Source: Methylotenera sp.
GTDB taxonomy: Bacteria > Pseudomonadota > Gammaproteobacteria > Burkholderiales > Methylophilaceae
Assembly (NCBI RefSeq): GCF_029946165.1
Contig: NZ_JAQSDZ010000011.1
Location: 124,001-188,000 of the forward strand
DNA: 64,000 nucleotides
Direction of reading: 5' to 3'
Shown here one piece after another: positions 9,069 to 16,899 of the stretch. Made by a program: the position numbers and the translations under genes. The notes under the pieces were generated by a model, which saw nothing but the letters and a program-made list of their open reading frames with translations, ran no database searches and was not told the DNA's origin. Numbering within the stretch: position 1 is the first letter of the stretch; each line of letters begins with the position of its first letter.

Positions 9069-10322
9069 ATGGCAAAGCGTAATCACGAAGCAGGAAAGCT
9101 AGCAGCAGTATCTCTTAAAAAGCTAGGTGAGGGCTGGCATGCTGATGGCGGCAATCTGTATTTACTTGCCAGGGGCGCTAGCCGAACATGGGTATTTAGA
9201 TACACAGCGCCAGACGGCACGCGAAAGAATATGGGTCTAGGTTCTCTTAATTCCTTAAGTCTTGCAAATGCAAGGCAAATAGCTGCCGATTTTAGAGCGC
9301 AAGTAAAACACCCCAGCGATCCTGTAGACCCGATGCTAGCTAGACAAGAAAGCAGAGACGAAATTCGCACTGCAAAAGCCAAACGTACTACTTTTGAGCA
9401 AGCGGCAATCCAATATATAGTGTCAATGTCACCCGAATGGAAAAACGCAAAGCACATTAGCCAATGGAGCAACACGCTTAGAGATTACGCTTATCCTCAT
9501 TTTGGTAACCTGCCGATAGATAAAATTGACACCCCTCTAGTAATGAAAGCACTAACCCCTATATGGCTAACTAAAACAGAAACCGCAAGCCGTTTACGTG
9601 GACGCATTGAATCAGTTTTGGACTGGGCTACAACAAGCCAGTATCGCACAGGCGAAAATCCTGCGAGATGGCGAGGCCATTTAGACAACCTTTTACCTAA
9701 TCGCTCAAAAGTGCAAAAGGTAAAGCATCATGCAGCGCTATCCATTGACGAGATTAACCCTTTTATAGCTAGCTTACGCAGTCAGATAGGCCATGCAGCG
9801 CTGGCCTTAGAGTTATGCATACTTACAGCTACTAGGACGGGCGAAGTAATTGGCGCTAAGTGGTCTGAAATTGATCTTAAAAGTGCAACGTGGACGATAC
9901 CCGCAGAGCGCATGAAAATGCGTAAAGAGCATGCCATACCCCTATCAACTAGAGCGCTTGAAATACTTAAGTCACAAGCAAAAACCCGCAATTCAGACTA
10001 TATATTCTCAGGCAGAAAGATCGACAAGCCTTTAAGTAATATGGCAATGCTAGAGCTATTAAAACGCATGAAGCGTGATGATTTAACCGTCCATGGGTTT
10101 AGATCTACATTCCGTGATTGGGCTTCTGAGCGCACTAACTTTGATAGCAGCGTGTGTGAAATGGCTCTAGCCCACACTATTGGTAGCGATGCAGAACTGG
10201 CATACAGACGCGGGGATTTATTCCTGAAACGAACTAAACTAATGCAAGCATGGGCTGACTACTGCGAGTTAGAACAGCTTAAAGATGGCAGTAATGTAAT
10301 GCATCTGCAAGGGGTGGCGTAA
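9069..10322 (+). CDS. int: Tyrosine-type site-specific integrase, P4 family
   Basis: Catalyses integration and excision of the element at tRNA-Ser. At 417 residues it has the P4-integrase layout: an N-terminal arm-binding domain (about residues 1-90, with GNLYLLARGASRTWVFRY), a core-binding region (about 100-190) and a catalytic domain. The active-site residues are visible: the first arginine in TATRTGEV, the HxxR in VHGFRSTFRDW, the histidine in LAHTIG and the tyrosine in AYRRGDL. The gene is intact. It overlaps the next gene by one base, so the two are likely translated together. Confidence 0.95.
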   Translation: MAKRNHEAGKLAAVSLKKLGEGWHADGGNLYLLARGASRTWVFRYTAPDGTRKNMGLGSLNSLSLANARQIAADFRAQVKHPSDPVDPMLARQESRDEIRTAKAKRTTFEQAAIQYIVSMSPEWKNAKHISQWSNTLRDYAYPHFGNLPIDKIDTPLVMKALTPIWLTKTETASRLRGRIESVLDWATTSQYRTGENPARWRGHLDNLLPNRSKVQKVKHHAALSIDEINPFIASLRSQIGHAALALELCILTATRTGEVIGAKWSEIDLKSATWTIPAERMKMRKEHAIPLSTRALEILKSQAKTRNSDYIFSGRKIDKPLSNMAMLELLKRMKRDDLTVHGFRSTFRDWASERTNFDSSVCEMALAHTIGSDAELAYRRGDLFLKRTKLMQAWADYCELEQLKDGSNVMHLQGVA

Positions 10323-10789
10323 TGGCTCATAGAAGAAGCTTACCAAAACCACTTAATGTTGATACACCACAAATGAGAGCAGCTATAAATTTAGTACAAG
10401 CTGTAGACGATAATAAAACTCCAGACGAAGGCTCACTGAAGGTTTTACGCGACGCGTTTTATATAATTTTTGGGGGCACTAAGCCTCAAGATATATTTGG
10501 TCACCCACTTGGATTAGTCCACCCGCCGCACAAGCCCAAAGGCTATGGATTTACTAGCGACGATATAGTGAGCGCTTGGATTGAACTAACTAAGCGGAAT
10601 TATGAAGCTAACGGACTGGATGCGGTTAGTGCTCTTAAAAATGCAAAACGTGAAGCAAAGTTCGAATTTAACGATATCCAAAATGATGATGATAGATCCA
10701 TTCGAAGGCATTGGGAGAAAGGCGAAAATACAGTCAAAAACTTATCTACCGCAGATTTAGAAGAAATCATAGCACCATATAAGATATAA
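10322..10789 (+). CDS. Hypothetical protein coupled to the integrase
   Basis: A 155-residue protein I do not recognise. Its ATG overlaps the integrase stop by one base, so it is likely translationally coupled. It is mostly hydrophilic, without membrane segments, and the C-terminal half (about 75-150) looks helical and rich in charged residues. A role in excision control or element maintenance is only a guess from position. Confidence 0.7.
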   Translation: MAHRRSLPKPLNVDTPQMRAAINLVQAVDDNKTPDEGSLKVLRDAFYIIFGGTKPQDIFGHPLGLVHPPHKPKGYGFTSDDIVSAWIELTKRNYEANGLDAVSALKNAKREAKFEFNDIQNDDDRSIRRHWEKGENTVKNLSTADLEEIIAPYKI

Positions 10790-10873
10790 AGCGGTCAAAT
10801 AGTCCTTTTAATTGTGTCCTGTTTAGATGGGGCAATATAGTTTTAAATGGAGGCACTTACAAGGAGCCAAACC

Positions 10874-11071
10874 ATGCAAACCATAATACCCGCCCCGCTA
10901 CGCGCTTTACGCTGCGTTAAAGTAGCTGAAAAAACAGGACTTAGCAAAACGCACATATACCGCCTTATCAGTCAAGGAAAATTTCCTAAGCCTACTCATT
11001 TATCAGAGCGCGTCAGCGTTTGGTTCGAGCATGACATTGATGCTTGGCTTGCTGATAAGTTTGCTGCATAG
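10874..11071 (+). CDS. AlpA-family helix-turn-helix regulator
   Basis: A 65-residue DNA-binding protein of the AlpA / MerR-like excisionase type common in P4-like elements, where it controls integrase or excision. The helix-turn-helix is KVAEKTGLSKTHIYRLISQG, followed by the typical FPKP...W...IDAWLADK tail. I chose the ATG at 10874 because AAGGAG lies eight bases upstream; an upstream in-frame ATG at 10847 lacks such a site and overlaps the ribosome binding site itself. Confidence 0.88.
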   Translation: MQTIIPAPLRALRCVKVAEKTGLSKTHIYRLISQGKFPKPTHLSERVSVWFEHDIDAWLADKFAA

Positions 11072-11134
11072 CGATTCGTGTACACCTTACTAATTATAAA
11101 AAAATGCGCTGCTTGGCAGCACTAAGGGATAGCC

Positions 11135-13441
11135 ATGGATGATATACAAACTTTAACAAAATCGGATATAACCGAAAAGCAGCCTAATAATACTGAGGTT
11201 AGATTTTCGCTTGGTAAAAACATTTACGATATCGCACCGATACAGCTCAACGCAAAAAACTTCGATGCATTCGAAAGTAAGGTGCTTTCTACTGTGTCAA
11301 ACGCCAAGGGTGAAAAATTTATCTGCGCTCCACTTGCTATTGGGCTGCACCCTGATCAAGACAAATACAAGGGTGAAAATAACTGGCGACGTGCATCGTC
11401 GGTTCAGCCTCGTAACTATATATCTTTCGACTTCGATGGTTTTTGTAGTTCCGAAATGGCAGATACCATTTTTGATTACCTTGGGCGCTACCGTGGGTTC
11501 GGGTATTACACCTCTAGCAGCACACCACTAGCCCCACGCGCACGGGTAATTCTATCTTTAGACCGAAATGCTACGAGAGATGAATGTATGTTGGTTAACG
11601 GCGGCATTCAGGCTGATATCGAACTTTTTTTTGGTACAGATGCGGCGAAATTTGACGGTACAGTTTATAGAGGCGAACAGCCTGTATTCACCCCAGTAGG
11701 CAATGCTATTAATTTTTCTCTCGAAGGTAAGGCGGTCGAGGTCGATACAGTTTTAAAAAGAGTGCCGAGCTCGAACGAGAAAAAGGTCATCGACCATGAA
11801 AATGATCTAGGCGTTTTCAAACGAGAACCCTACCCGTTCACACAGCAAAACGCTGAAAATTTTCTAGATGCTGCTTGGGCTGTGTACCCTAATGGCCTAC
11901 CCGACGGGGAATCGTTTTATGATTTTGGCGCTGCTTGTGCCGAATTGAATGTAGTACAACACTGGCCAGAGATCGAAGCACGCAAAGTTTTAGATGAAAT
12001 AGCTAGTAAACCTGAGGGAGCTAATCAGTCTGGTAATAATACGGACTGGGCAAACTATATAAAAGGCACAAGAAACAGAGTAGCTAATGGCGAGCTTGTA
12101 GCTGGGCACAGGTCAGTGTTTAAAAAAGCTCGTGATAACGGCTGGAAGCCCAAAAGCGAAACTACTAAGACTGTGGTAGCTGATCGGTACTCTTTGATTA
12201 GACTTGGTTCTAAGGTCGGCATTATTGACAATTTACAAGCCGCAAAAGCTAGCACAATTAACCCGCTTAGTGTCTACAGCAGGGACGACGGAGGGCTCTT
12301 AATAAAAAGGCTAATAAAAGCCACAAACACGTCTGCGGATGCTAATAAAGCGTTTAACGAGTGGCTGCTTTCGCCAGACACGACTACATATGAAGGCATA
12401 GAGCTTAACCCTAATGTTACTACAGCTAGATGCTTGAATCTCTGGCATGGTCTATCCGTTACACCTAAACAGGGCGAATATGGGCTCATTGATAAATTTA
12501 TATTAGAAGTTATTTGTAGTGAATCAAAAGAAATATTTATATACATATGGAATTGGCTAGCGCACATGGTTCAACGCCCAGCGGAAAAGCCAGGTATTTC
12601 ACTCATATTGATCGGCGGCCAAGGTATCGGTAAAGGAACTTTCGCGGTTAAGCTATTTGGTGGGTTGTTTGCCGACCATTTTTTACACCTACAAACCGCG
12701 GCGGCGATCACGGGCGATTTTAATCAGTCTCTAGAAAGTTCATTTAATCTATTTGTGGACGAAGCCGTTGTTAATAACGACCGTAAGGCTGCTAACGTGC
12801 TAAAGGCTATTGAAACTGAACATAGACTACATGTTAACCCAAAATTTCAAGCCTCAAGGCAGATCGAAAGCTATCACCGAATAATATATGCATCAAATAA
12901 TGAGCACGCTGCGTATGTCGAGTTTGACGACCGCCGTAAAGTTGCATTACATGTATCAAGCGCACATAAGGGCGACTGGGATTATTGGGATCGGCTGGAC
13001 AAGCAGATTGATAATGGTGGACTAGAGGCATTTGCCCACGCCCTACTTAATACTGACATCTCACAATTTCAAGTTAGAAATAAACCTAATACTGGGGAGT
13101 TACTAAAACAAAAAATTGCGTCGCTAGATGATTTTTCTAGGTGGTGGTTTGATAGGTTGTCGATGGGGGCGCAAACAAAATTTACAAACGACTGGGAAAA
13201 CTTTGCCTCAACGGCCTCACTACATGGTGACTATTTAGATTTTCATAAGCTGCAAAACGTTAGGGGCAAGACCCCCAGCATTCAAGAATTTGTAGATAAA
13301 CTAAAATTAATATGCCCAAAGGTAACACCTACCCAGCAAGGGAGCGGGCATTCACGGAAAAGGGGCTTTACATTCCCGCCGCTACCAGACGCAAGGGTTG
13401 CATTTGAAAAGCGCTTGGGGGGTTCAATCTCATGGGATTAA
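11135..13441 (+). CDS. Primase/helicase replication protein of satellite type
   Basis: A 768-residue protein that probably replicates the element. The C-terminal half is an SF3-like helicase of the D5/DUF5906 group: Walker A GGQGIGKGT near residue 495, an acidic Walker B-like FNLFVDEAV near residue 539, and a sensor-type IIYASNNE near residue 582. The N-terminal part holds a primase-like region with YISFDFDGF and YTSSSTPLAPRARVI. P4 alpha-type proteins combine primase, helicase and origin binding. The next 280 bases contain nested inverted repeats that could be the origin. Confidence 0.85.
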   Translation: MDDIQTLTKSDITEKQPNNTEVRFSLGKNIYDIAPIQLNAKNFDAFESKVLSTVSNAKGEKFICAPLAIGLHPDQDKYKGENNWRRASSVQPRNYISFDFDGFCSSEMADTIFDYLGRYRGFGYYTSSSTPLAPRARVILSLDRNATRDECMLVNGGIQADIELFFGTDAAKFDGTVYRGEQPVFTPVGNAINFSLEGKAVEVDTVLKRVPSSNEKKVIDHENDLGVFKREPYPFTQQNAENFLDAAWAVYPNGLPDGESFYDFGAACAELNVVQHWPEIEARKVLDEIASKPEGANQSGNNTDWANYIKGTRNRVANGELVAGHRSVFKKARDNGWKPKSETTKTVVADRYSLIRLGSKVGIIDNLQAAKASTINPLSVYSRDDGGLLIKRLIKATNTSADANKAFNEWLLSPDTTTYEGIELNPNVTTARCLNLWHGLSVTPKQGEYGLIDKFILEVICSESKEIFIYIWNWLAHMVQRPAEKPGISLILIGGQGIGKGTFAVKLFGGLFADHFLHLQTAAAITGDFNQSLESSFNLFVDEAVVNNDRKAANVLKAIETEHRLHVNPKFQASRQIESYHRIIYASNNEHAAYVEFDDRRKVALHVSSAHKGDWDYWDRLDKQIDNGGLEAFAHALLNTDISQFQVRNKPNTGELLKQKIASLDDFSRWWFDRLSMGAQTKFTNDWENFASTASLHGDYLDFHKLQNVRGKTPSIQEFVDKLKLICPKVTPTQQGSGHSRKRGFTFPPLPDARVAFEKRLGGSISWD

Positions 13442-13476
13442 CACTCACATATGCGCGGCAATGCACGGAGCTCCTT

Positions 13477-13671
13477 GTATGCTCAAAGCCAATAACCACG
13501 GGGGTTCTGGCGATATATATGCATTACTCATTACTTTTCAAGAAGGTATATATAAGTACGTCTTATTGCCTTTATACATCGCCAGCATCGGCAGTTGGCG
13601 CTAACGCCTCGAAGCCCGTGCATTTTCTATATTTGTACTGGAACCCCCGCCAGCATTGGCTTTGAACATAC
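13477..13671. repeat. Nested imperfect inverted repeats, possible origin or structured RNA
   Basis: The gap 13442-13722 has no convincing gene. The arm at 13477-13508 matches the complement of 13640-13671 at 26 of 32 positions, including TCAAAGCCAAT and GGGGGTTC. A second pair, 13507-13519 and 13573-13585, matches at 12 of 13 positions (CTGGCGATATATA type). Together they can form a long cruciform or RNA stem with a 130-base top. It directly follows the replication gene, where P4-like elements can carry cis replication sites. Function is inference. Confidence 0.6.
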
Positions 13672-13722
13672 ACACGCAATGCACACCATCACTCACACTG
13701 ATTACTTTTTAGGAGCTGTTTC

Positions 13723-14025
13723 GTGATTATCGACCAAAATTTAGTAAATTATTTGCAGACCCTCAACACTGAAGCCATGCAAGATCTTAAAACTACCCAA
13801 GCGCCTATCGTGTCTGAAAAAGTCGTCGCCCTTGCTGAAATCATTACTAAGTACCATGCAAATAGATCAATACCCGAACGCTGGCACCCAATCCAATTAG
13901 GTCGTTTAGCTGCAATGCTGGGTGTGTCTAGAGAGTTAGCGGCAGCTGCCTTAGTTCATGCGGGATGGTTAGAACATAAAAACGGTGTTACCTCACGCTG
14001 GCTGCCCAAAATCTATAAATCTTGA
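13723..14025 (+). CDS. Hypothetical protein, possible winged-helix
   Basis: A 100-residue protein starting at GTG with AGGAG seven bases upstream. The C-terminal half, IQLGRLAAMLGVSRELAAAALVHAGW, has the spacing of a helix-turn-helix or winged-helix domain followed by HKNGVTSRWLPK. It may be a small regulator of the element. No family was recognised. Confidence 0.65.
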   Translation: MIIDQNLVNYLQTLNTEAMQDLKTTQAPIVSEKVVALAEIITKYHANRSIPERWHPIQLGRLAAMLGVSRELAAAALVHAGWLEHKNGVTSRWLPKIYKS

Positions 14026-14064
14026 CCACACATTCGAACTTACTACAAAAAGGAACACTAAAAA

Positions 14065-14715
14065 ATGAACATATCAAACTTAGCAAAAAACCTGACTAAA
14101 GCGCAGGAAGAACATTTACCTTCAACCGTCTTAGAAGAGATGCTAGCAAAGCGTCGAGAAACAATTGCACGCGAGGGTCGGCTTATGCCAGAGTGCGGGG
14201 TTAAATACTTCCTCGAACATGACACAATAGGAAACATGTGGGCTACTGAATCTATGCATCTATCTGGCTCACATCGCATGCTTGATAAAGCGGGGGCTAA
14301 AGCGCGTGGCACTGCTCCGTCTGCATCGTGGCGAACCAGCTCTGCTATGGAGTTGAGTGTATTTTCACATATAATTGGTTGGCGAATTCTGCCTGCTTTA
14401 CACGCAATGGCAAAAATTGCTGGTTGCCATGATTTAGTGACTGAATACGAAACAGCTTGGCGCAAACGGGTTGATACTGCCGATGGAGTTTATACTGTTA
14501 TTGTTGAAAACCACAACAAGACACTTGATGCAAACGCATCTGTTCTCGTGAGAAGCCATTTAGCAAAAGCTAGACGCATGTATTTCGATCAGCTGACTAA
14601 CCTTAATTTTCTATATATTGAACTACACGACCAGATACCTAGCGACACTTATTTAGAACGCGCACTACAAAGTCCACCCGCCCTAGACCTGTGGGAACAA
14701 ACTATGGCTGCATAA
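14065..14715 (+). CDS. Hypothetical protein of the element
   Basis: A 216-residue soluble protein with AAGGA eight bases before its ATG. It is not recognised. Residues 5-40 form a charged helix; the middle holds the pattern MWATESMHLSGSHRMLDKAG and SSAMELSVFSHIIGWRILPALHAM, which reads as helical. It lies 39 bases after the preceding gene on the same strand and so is probably in the same transcript. Confidence 0.65.
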   Translation: MNISNLAKNLTKAQEEHLPSTVLEEMLAKRRETIAREGRLMPECGVKYFLEHDTIGNMWATESMHLSGSHRMLDKAGAKARGTAPSASWRTSSAMELSVFSHIIGWRILPALHAMAKIAGCHDLVTEYETAWRKRVDTADGVYTVIVENHNKTLDANASVLVRSHLAKARRMYFDQLTNLNFLYIELHDQIPSDTYLERALQSPPALDLWEQTMAA

Positions 14716-14872
14716 ATTAAATATTTGGGAGTTTATTTAAGTAGAGAGCGATCTTGATTTTAAAGATATAAAAAATGTTATATTTAGAATGCCGCTAACT
14801 AAGATACTGAATGATTTGCTAAAGTAACACCTACAAAAGCAACTCCTAAAACCATATTAACGTGAGTGCAAA

Positions 14873-15004
14873 ATGTCTAAGTCTGTATTTAATAGCCCCT
14901 ATAAATTAGGGCATGTAAACAAGCTTACGTCTGATAGTATTATTTACGATATAAAAAAGCCTATTAAAAAAAATCAAGAAGTCAAAAACTCAGTTTATTT
15001 TTAA
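14873..15004 (+). CDS. Small hypothetical ORF (43 codons)
   Basis: An ATG at 14873 encodes 43 residues ending at TAA 15002-15004. The peptide is basic at its C-terminal end (IKKPIKKNQEVK). The ribosome binding site is weak (GTGAG). It lies 12 bases before the next gene in an AT-rich stretch, so it may be the first partner of a two-gene cargo unit. Coding status is uncertain. Confidence 0.35.
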   Translation: MSKSVFNSPYKLGHVNKLTSDSIIYDIKKPIKKNQEVKNSVYF

Positions 15005-15016
15005 AGAATTATTAAA

Positions 15017-15466
15017 ATGCCTAATGCCTCAGAGAAAATAAAACTAAGCTTTCCGCTTTCGAAAGCAATTTTTCCGACATTACCCCTGAAAATGCTATCT
15101 ACGACATTGGTATATGAGTTCTTCACAAATAGTGAAAATTACGAGATAGCTAAAAAGTTACTAAAAAAATCCCCCGACGCGAGTTTAAATGATCTGCTAG
15201 ATATCTTAAAAAAACTTAATGTTGAAGAAAAAATATGTTGTCCATATTTGTGGGGATTACAACCTTTTGCTCCGTCCAAACGTGCCATATATGAAGATGT
15301 ACTGGGTAATAGATTTATAAAACTTGATAATAAATGGAGGCAAGTTTTTCAGACTGACTATTTCGGGGATTTGCTAGGAATCTATCTGACGGAAGGAATT
15401 GTTCCAAAAAACGCTTATTTTTGGATATACCAAGAATTTGGCTATGCAAAACCTCATATTGTTTAA
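15017..15466 (+). CDS. Hypothetical protein, AT-rich cargo gene
   Basis: A 149-residue protein not recognised from any family. It is lysine-rich and its gene is visibly more AT-rich than the replication and integrase genes, which suggests separate origin. The sequence contains a helical central part (NYEIAKKLLKKSPDASLNDL) and an aromatic C-terminal half (GDLLGIYLTEG, YFWIYQEFGY). It has no good ribosome binding site. Cargo at this position in satellites often concerns phage interference, but nothing in the sequence shows that. Confidence 0.55.
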   Translation: MPNASEKIKLSFPLSKAIFPTLPLKMLSTTLVYEFFTNSENYEIAKKLLKKSPDASLNDLLDILKKLNVEEKICCPYLWGLQPFAPSKRAIYEDVLGNRFIKLDNKWRQVFQTDYFGDLLGIYLTEGIVPKNAYFWIYQEFGYAKPHIV

Positions 15467-15785
15467 TTACCTAATATGTAAACATCTTTACACATGGTTA
15501 AAATAGCCCTCACGATTTACGGCACCCGTGGGCACCCCACCCCCTAGAGTTATGCTTGTCCCACCCCCCCCCTACCCCTGCGGCATCAAACATAAATTTG
15601 AAGTCCTAATCAGAAAATAACTGGTAAGTGTATTACATGTGTTTACATGTAAACCTTTGTTTTTATTGACATATTTATGGTTAGCGTTTAAGGTTATAGG
15701 TGCTGAATAAGCACCATATAGACCGATGCAGCACATTAAAACCCGCTGAACGGTTAACTATAAACTAACTATTAGGAGTAGAACC
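15467..15785 (+). promoter_or_regulatory. Promoter and operator region of the last element gene
   Basis: This 319-base gap lacks a gene. At 15641-15654 lies a perfect 14-base palindrome, GTTTACATGTAAAC, directly preceded by another TTACATGT; an ATGTAAAC copy also occurs near 15477. A consensus -35 TTGACA is at 15666-15671, with only a weak -10 (TAAGGT) 17 bases on. A six base-pair hairpin GGTGCT/AGCACC at 15699-15715 would lie in the 5' UTR. An unusual C-rich tract with nine consecutive C lies near 15565-15575. The palindrome 11 bases before the -35 suggests a repressor or activator site. Confidence 0.5.
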
Positions 15786-16067
15786 ATGGCTAACTTAGAC
15801 TTAAACGATAAAATCACTAACGCACTGATAGACTTACCTAGCGCAGACCTAGATCAATATATAAAAACTCGTCGCAGAACAATGAATGAAGTCGAAATAG
15901 AAGCCATACGTGCGGCGCATACGGCGTTGAATAACAAGCGTAATGAGGCGCAAACTTCACTTTGGTGGGATAGGTATACCGAACTCTTAAATAGATGTAC
16001 TACACGCCGAGAAATGGCTTTGTTAGTATTTGCTGATTGCTGCTTTGAGGCGTCGCTATCGTTTTAG
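15786..16067 (+). CDS. Hypothetical protein at the right end of the element
   Basis: A 93-residue soluble protein with AGGAG upstream of its ATG. It looks largely alpha-helical (EVEIEAIRAAHTALNNKRNEA) and has no recognised family. It is preceded by its own promoter-like region with a palindrome, so it may be regulated separately from the replication genes. It is the last gene before the right attachment site. Confidence 0.65.
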   Translation: MANLDLNDKITNALIDLPSADLDQYIKTRRRTMNEVEIEAIRAAHTALNNKRNEAQTSLWWDRYTELLNRCTTRREMALLVFADCCFEASLSF

Positions 16068-16112
16068 AGGTTAGTGCAAGTATTAAGATTAAGAACTCTT
16101 ACCGCGTCAAAA

Positions 16113-16133
16113 ATGGTATGCAAAATGGTATAC
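16113..16133 (+). repeat. ATGGTATAC-type repeats (right end), candidate arm sites
   Basis: ATGGTATGC at 16113-16121 and ATGGTATAC at 16125-16133 repeat the left-end pair with the same 12-base pitch and orientation, 41 bases inside the right core repeat. Confidence 0.7.
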
Positions 16134-16139
16134 AGAAAT

Positions 16140-16162
16140 AAAAAACGCCCCGTAAGGAGCGT
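16140..16162 (-). terminator. Terminator now serving tRNA-Ser, carried by the element
   Basis: A seven base-pair stem, ACGCCCC / GGAGCGT, with loop GTAA and a T-run on the minus strand, 15 bases past the tRNA CCA. It differs from the displaced copy at 8857-8877 mainly in the loop, so the element brings its own replacement terminator. Confidence 0.8.
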
Positions 16163-16173
16163 AATCACTAGCG

Positions 16174-16190
16174 TTCTGGCGGAAGAGGTG
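16174..16190 (+). repeat. Right attachment site inside tRNA-Ser
   Basis: Identical to 8884-8900 over 17 bases. It lies at the 3' end of the intact tRNA gene, so insertion leaves the tRNA functional. Confidence 0.9.
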
Positions 16191-16266
16191 AGATTCGAAC
16201 TCACGGTGGGCTCGCACCCACGACAGTTTTCAAGACTGTAGCATTAAACCGCTCTGCCACTCTTCC
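16177..16266 (-). tRNA. tRNA-Ser (anticodon UGA)
   Basis: Read on the minus strand this is a 90-base class II tRNA. The acceptor stem is GGAAGAG / CTCTTCC with discriminator G and an encoded CCA. The anticodon loop CTTGAAA gives anticodon UGA, flanked by a five base-pair ACAGT/ACTGT stem. A long variable arm (GTGGGTGCGAGCCCAC) and a GTTCGAATC T-loop confirm serine. It reads UCA and wobbles to other UCN codons. The integrative element is inserted at its 3' end. Confidence 0.96.
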
Positions 16267-16329
16267 TTCATTTCCGCGTCAATTTCAGCGAAAGCAGGAT
16301 TATAGCAAAGAATTTATAATATGGAAGCC

Positions 16330-16878
16330 TCAATCGTCAATAATATTTTGTCCGGGGAAAAATACTTCCGTGTAGCCAAAATCTTTTAGGTTTTTAATGC
16401 GCATTGGATATAGTACGCCATCCAAATGGTCACATTCGTGTTGCACTACACGCGCATGAAACCCACTCACCAATCTATCAATTGGATTTCCATATTGATC
16501 AAAGCCTGCATAATGTAAACGTAGATAACGTGGCACTATGCCTCGCATGCCAGGTACTGACAAACACCCTTCCCAACCATCTTCCACATCATCCCCAATA
16601 GGTGTAATCACTGGGTTAATGAGTACGGTGTATGGCACTGTGTCAGCGTCTGGGTAACGAGGGTTTTTACTTTCATCAGAAGTTTTTTGGCCAAAGATAA
16701 CCACACGTAAACTTTCGCCTAGTTGCGGTGCGGCAATACCTGCACCGCTCATTGCCTCCATGGTATCTTCTAAATCTTGAATCAAATTATGTAGCTCAGG
16801 CGTATCAAATTCTTCAACTAGAGCTGCTTTAAGTAGCAAGCATGGCTCACCCATGCGTAACACTGGTTTAACTGCCAT
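16330..16878 (-). CDS. def: Peptide deformylase
   Basis: Removes the formyl group from N-formylmethionine of new proteins; a metal-dependent cytosolic enzyme. The three signature motifs are present: [10 protein letters not shown] near residue 43, EGCLSVPG near residue 103 with the metal-binding cysteine, and QHECDHLDG near residue 146 with two metal-binding histidines and the catalytic glutamate. The 182-residue length is slightly longer than the shortest PDFs. It lies 21 bases after the phosphorylase gene on the same strand, so the two are probably one operon. Confidence 0.96.
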   Translation of the reverse strand: MAVKPVLRMGEPCLLLKAALVEEFDTPELHNLIQDLEDTMEAMSGAGIAAPQLGESLRVVIFGQKTSDESKNPRYPDADTVPYTVLINPVITPIGDDVEDGWEGCLSVPGMRGIVPRYLRLHYAGFDQYGNPIDRLVSGFHARVVQHECDHLDGVLYPMRIKNLKDFGYTEVFFPGQNIIDD

Positions 16879-16899
16879 ATTGTTTAACCGTCCTTTTGC

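Larger units (their letters stand above)
8884..16190. mobile_element. Integrative element (about 7.3 kb) in tRNA-Ser(UGA), satellite-like
   Basis: The element is bounded by a perfect 17-bp direct repeat (8884-8900 and 16174-16190), which is the 3' end of the tRNA-Ser gene plus three flanking bases. Inside are a tyrosine integrase, an AlpA-like regulator, a large primase/helicase and six or seven small unrecognised genes, all on the plus strand. No structural phage, conjugation or resistance genes were seen. This gene content resembles P4-type phage satellites or small integrative plasmids. The integrase lies at the end away from the intact tRNA. Boundaries are confident; the satellite label is inference. 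Confidence 0.85.

Noticed and set aside
13432-13665. Two overlapping plus-strand readings of 68 and 77 codons after the replication gene
   Set aside because: They lie across the nested inverted repeats, have no ribosome binding sites and overlap each other in different frames.
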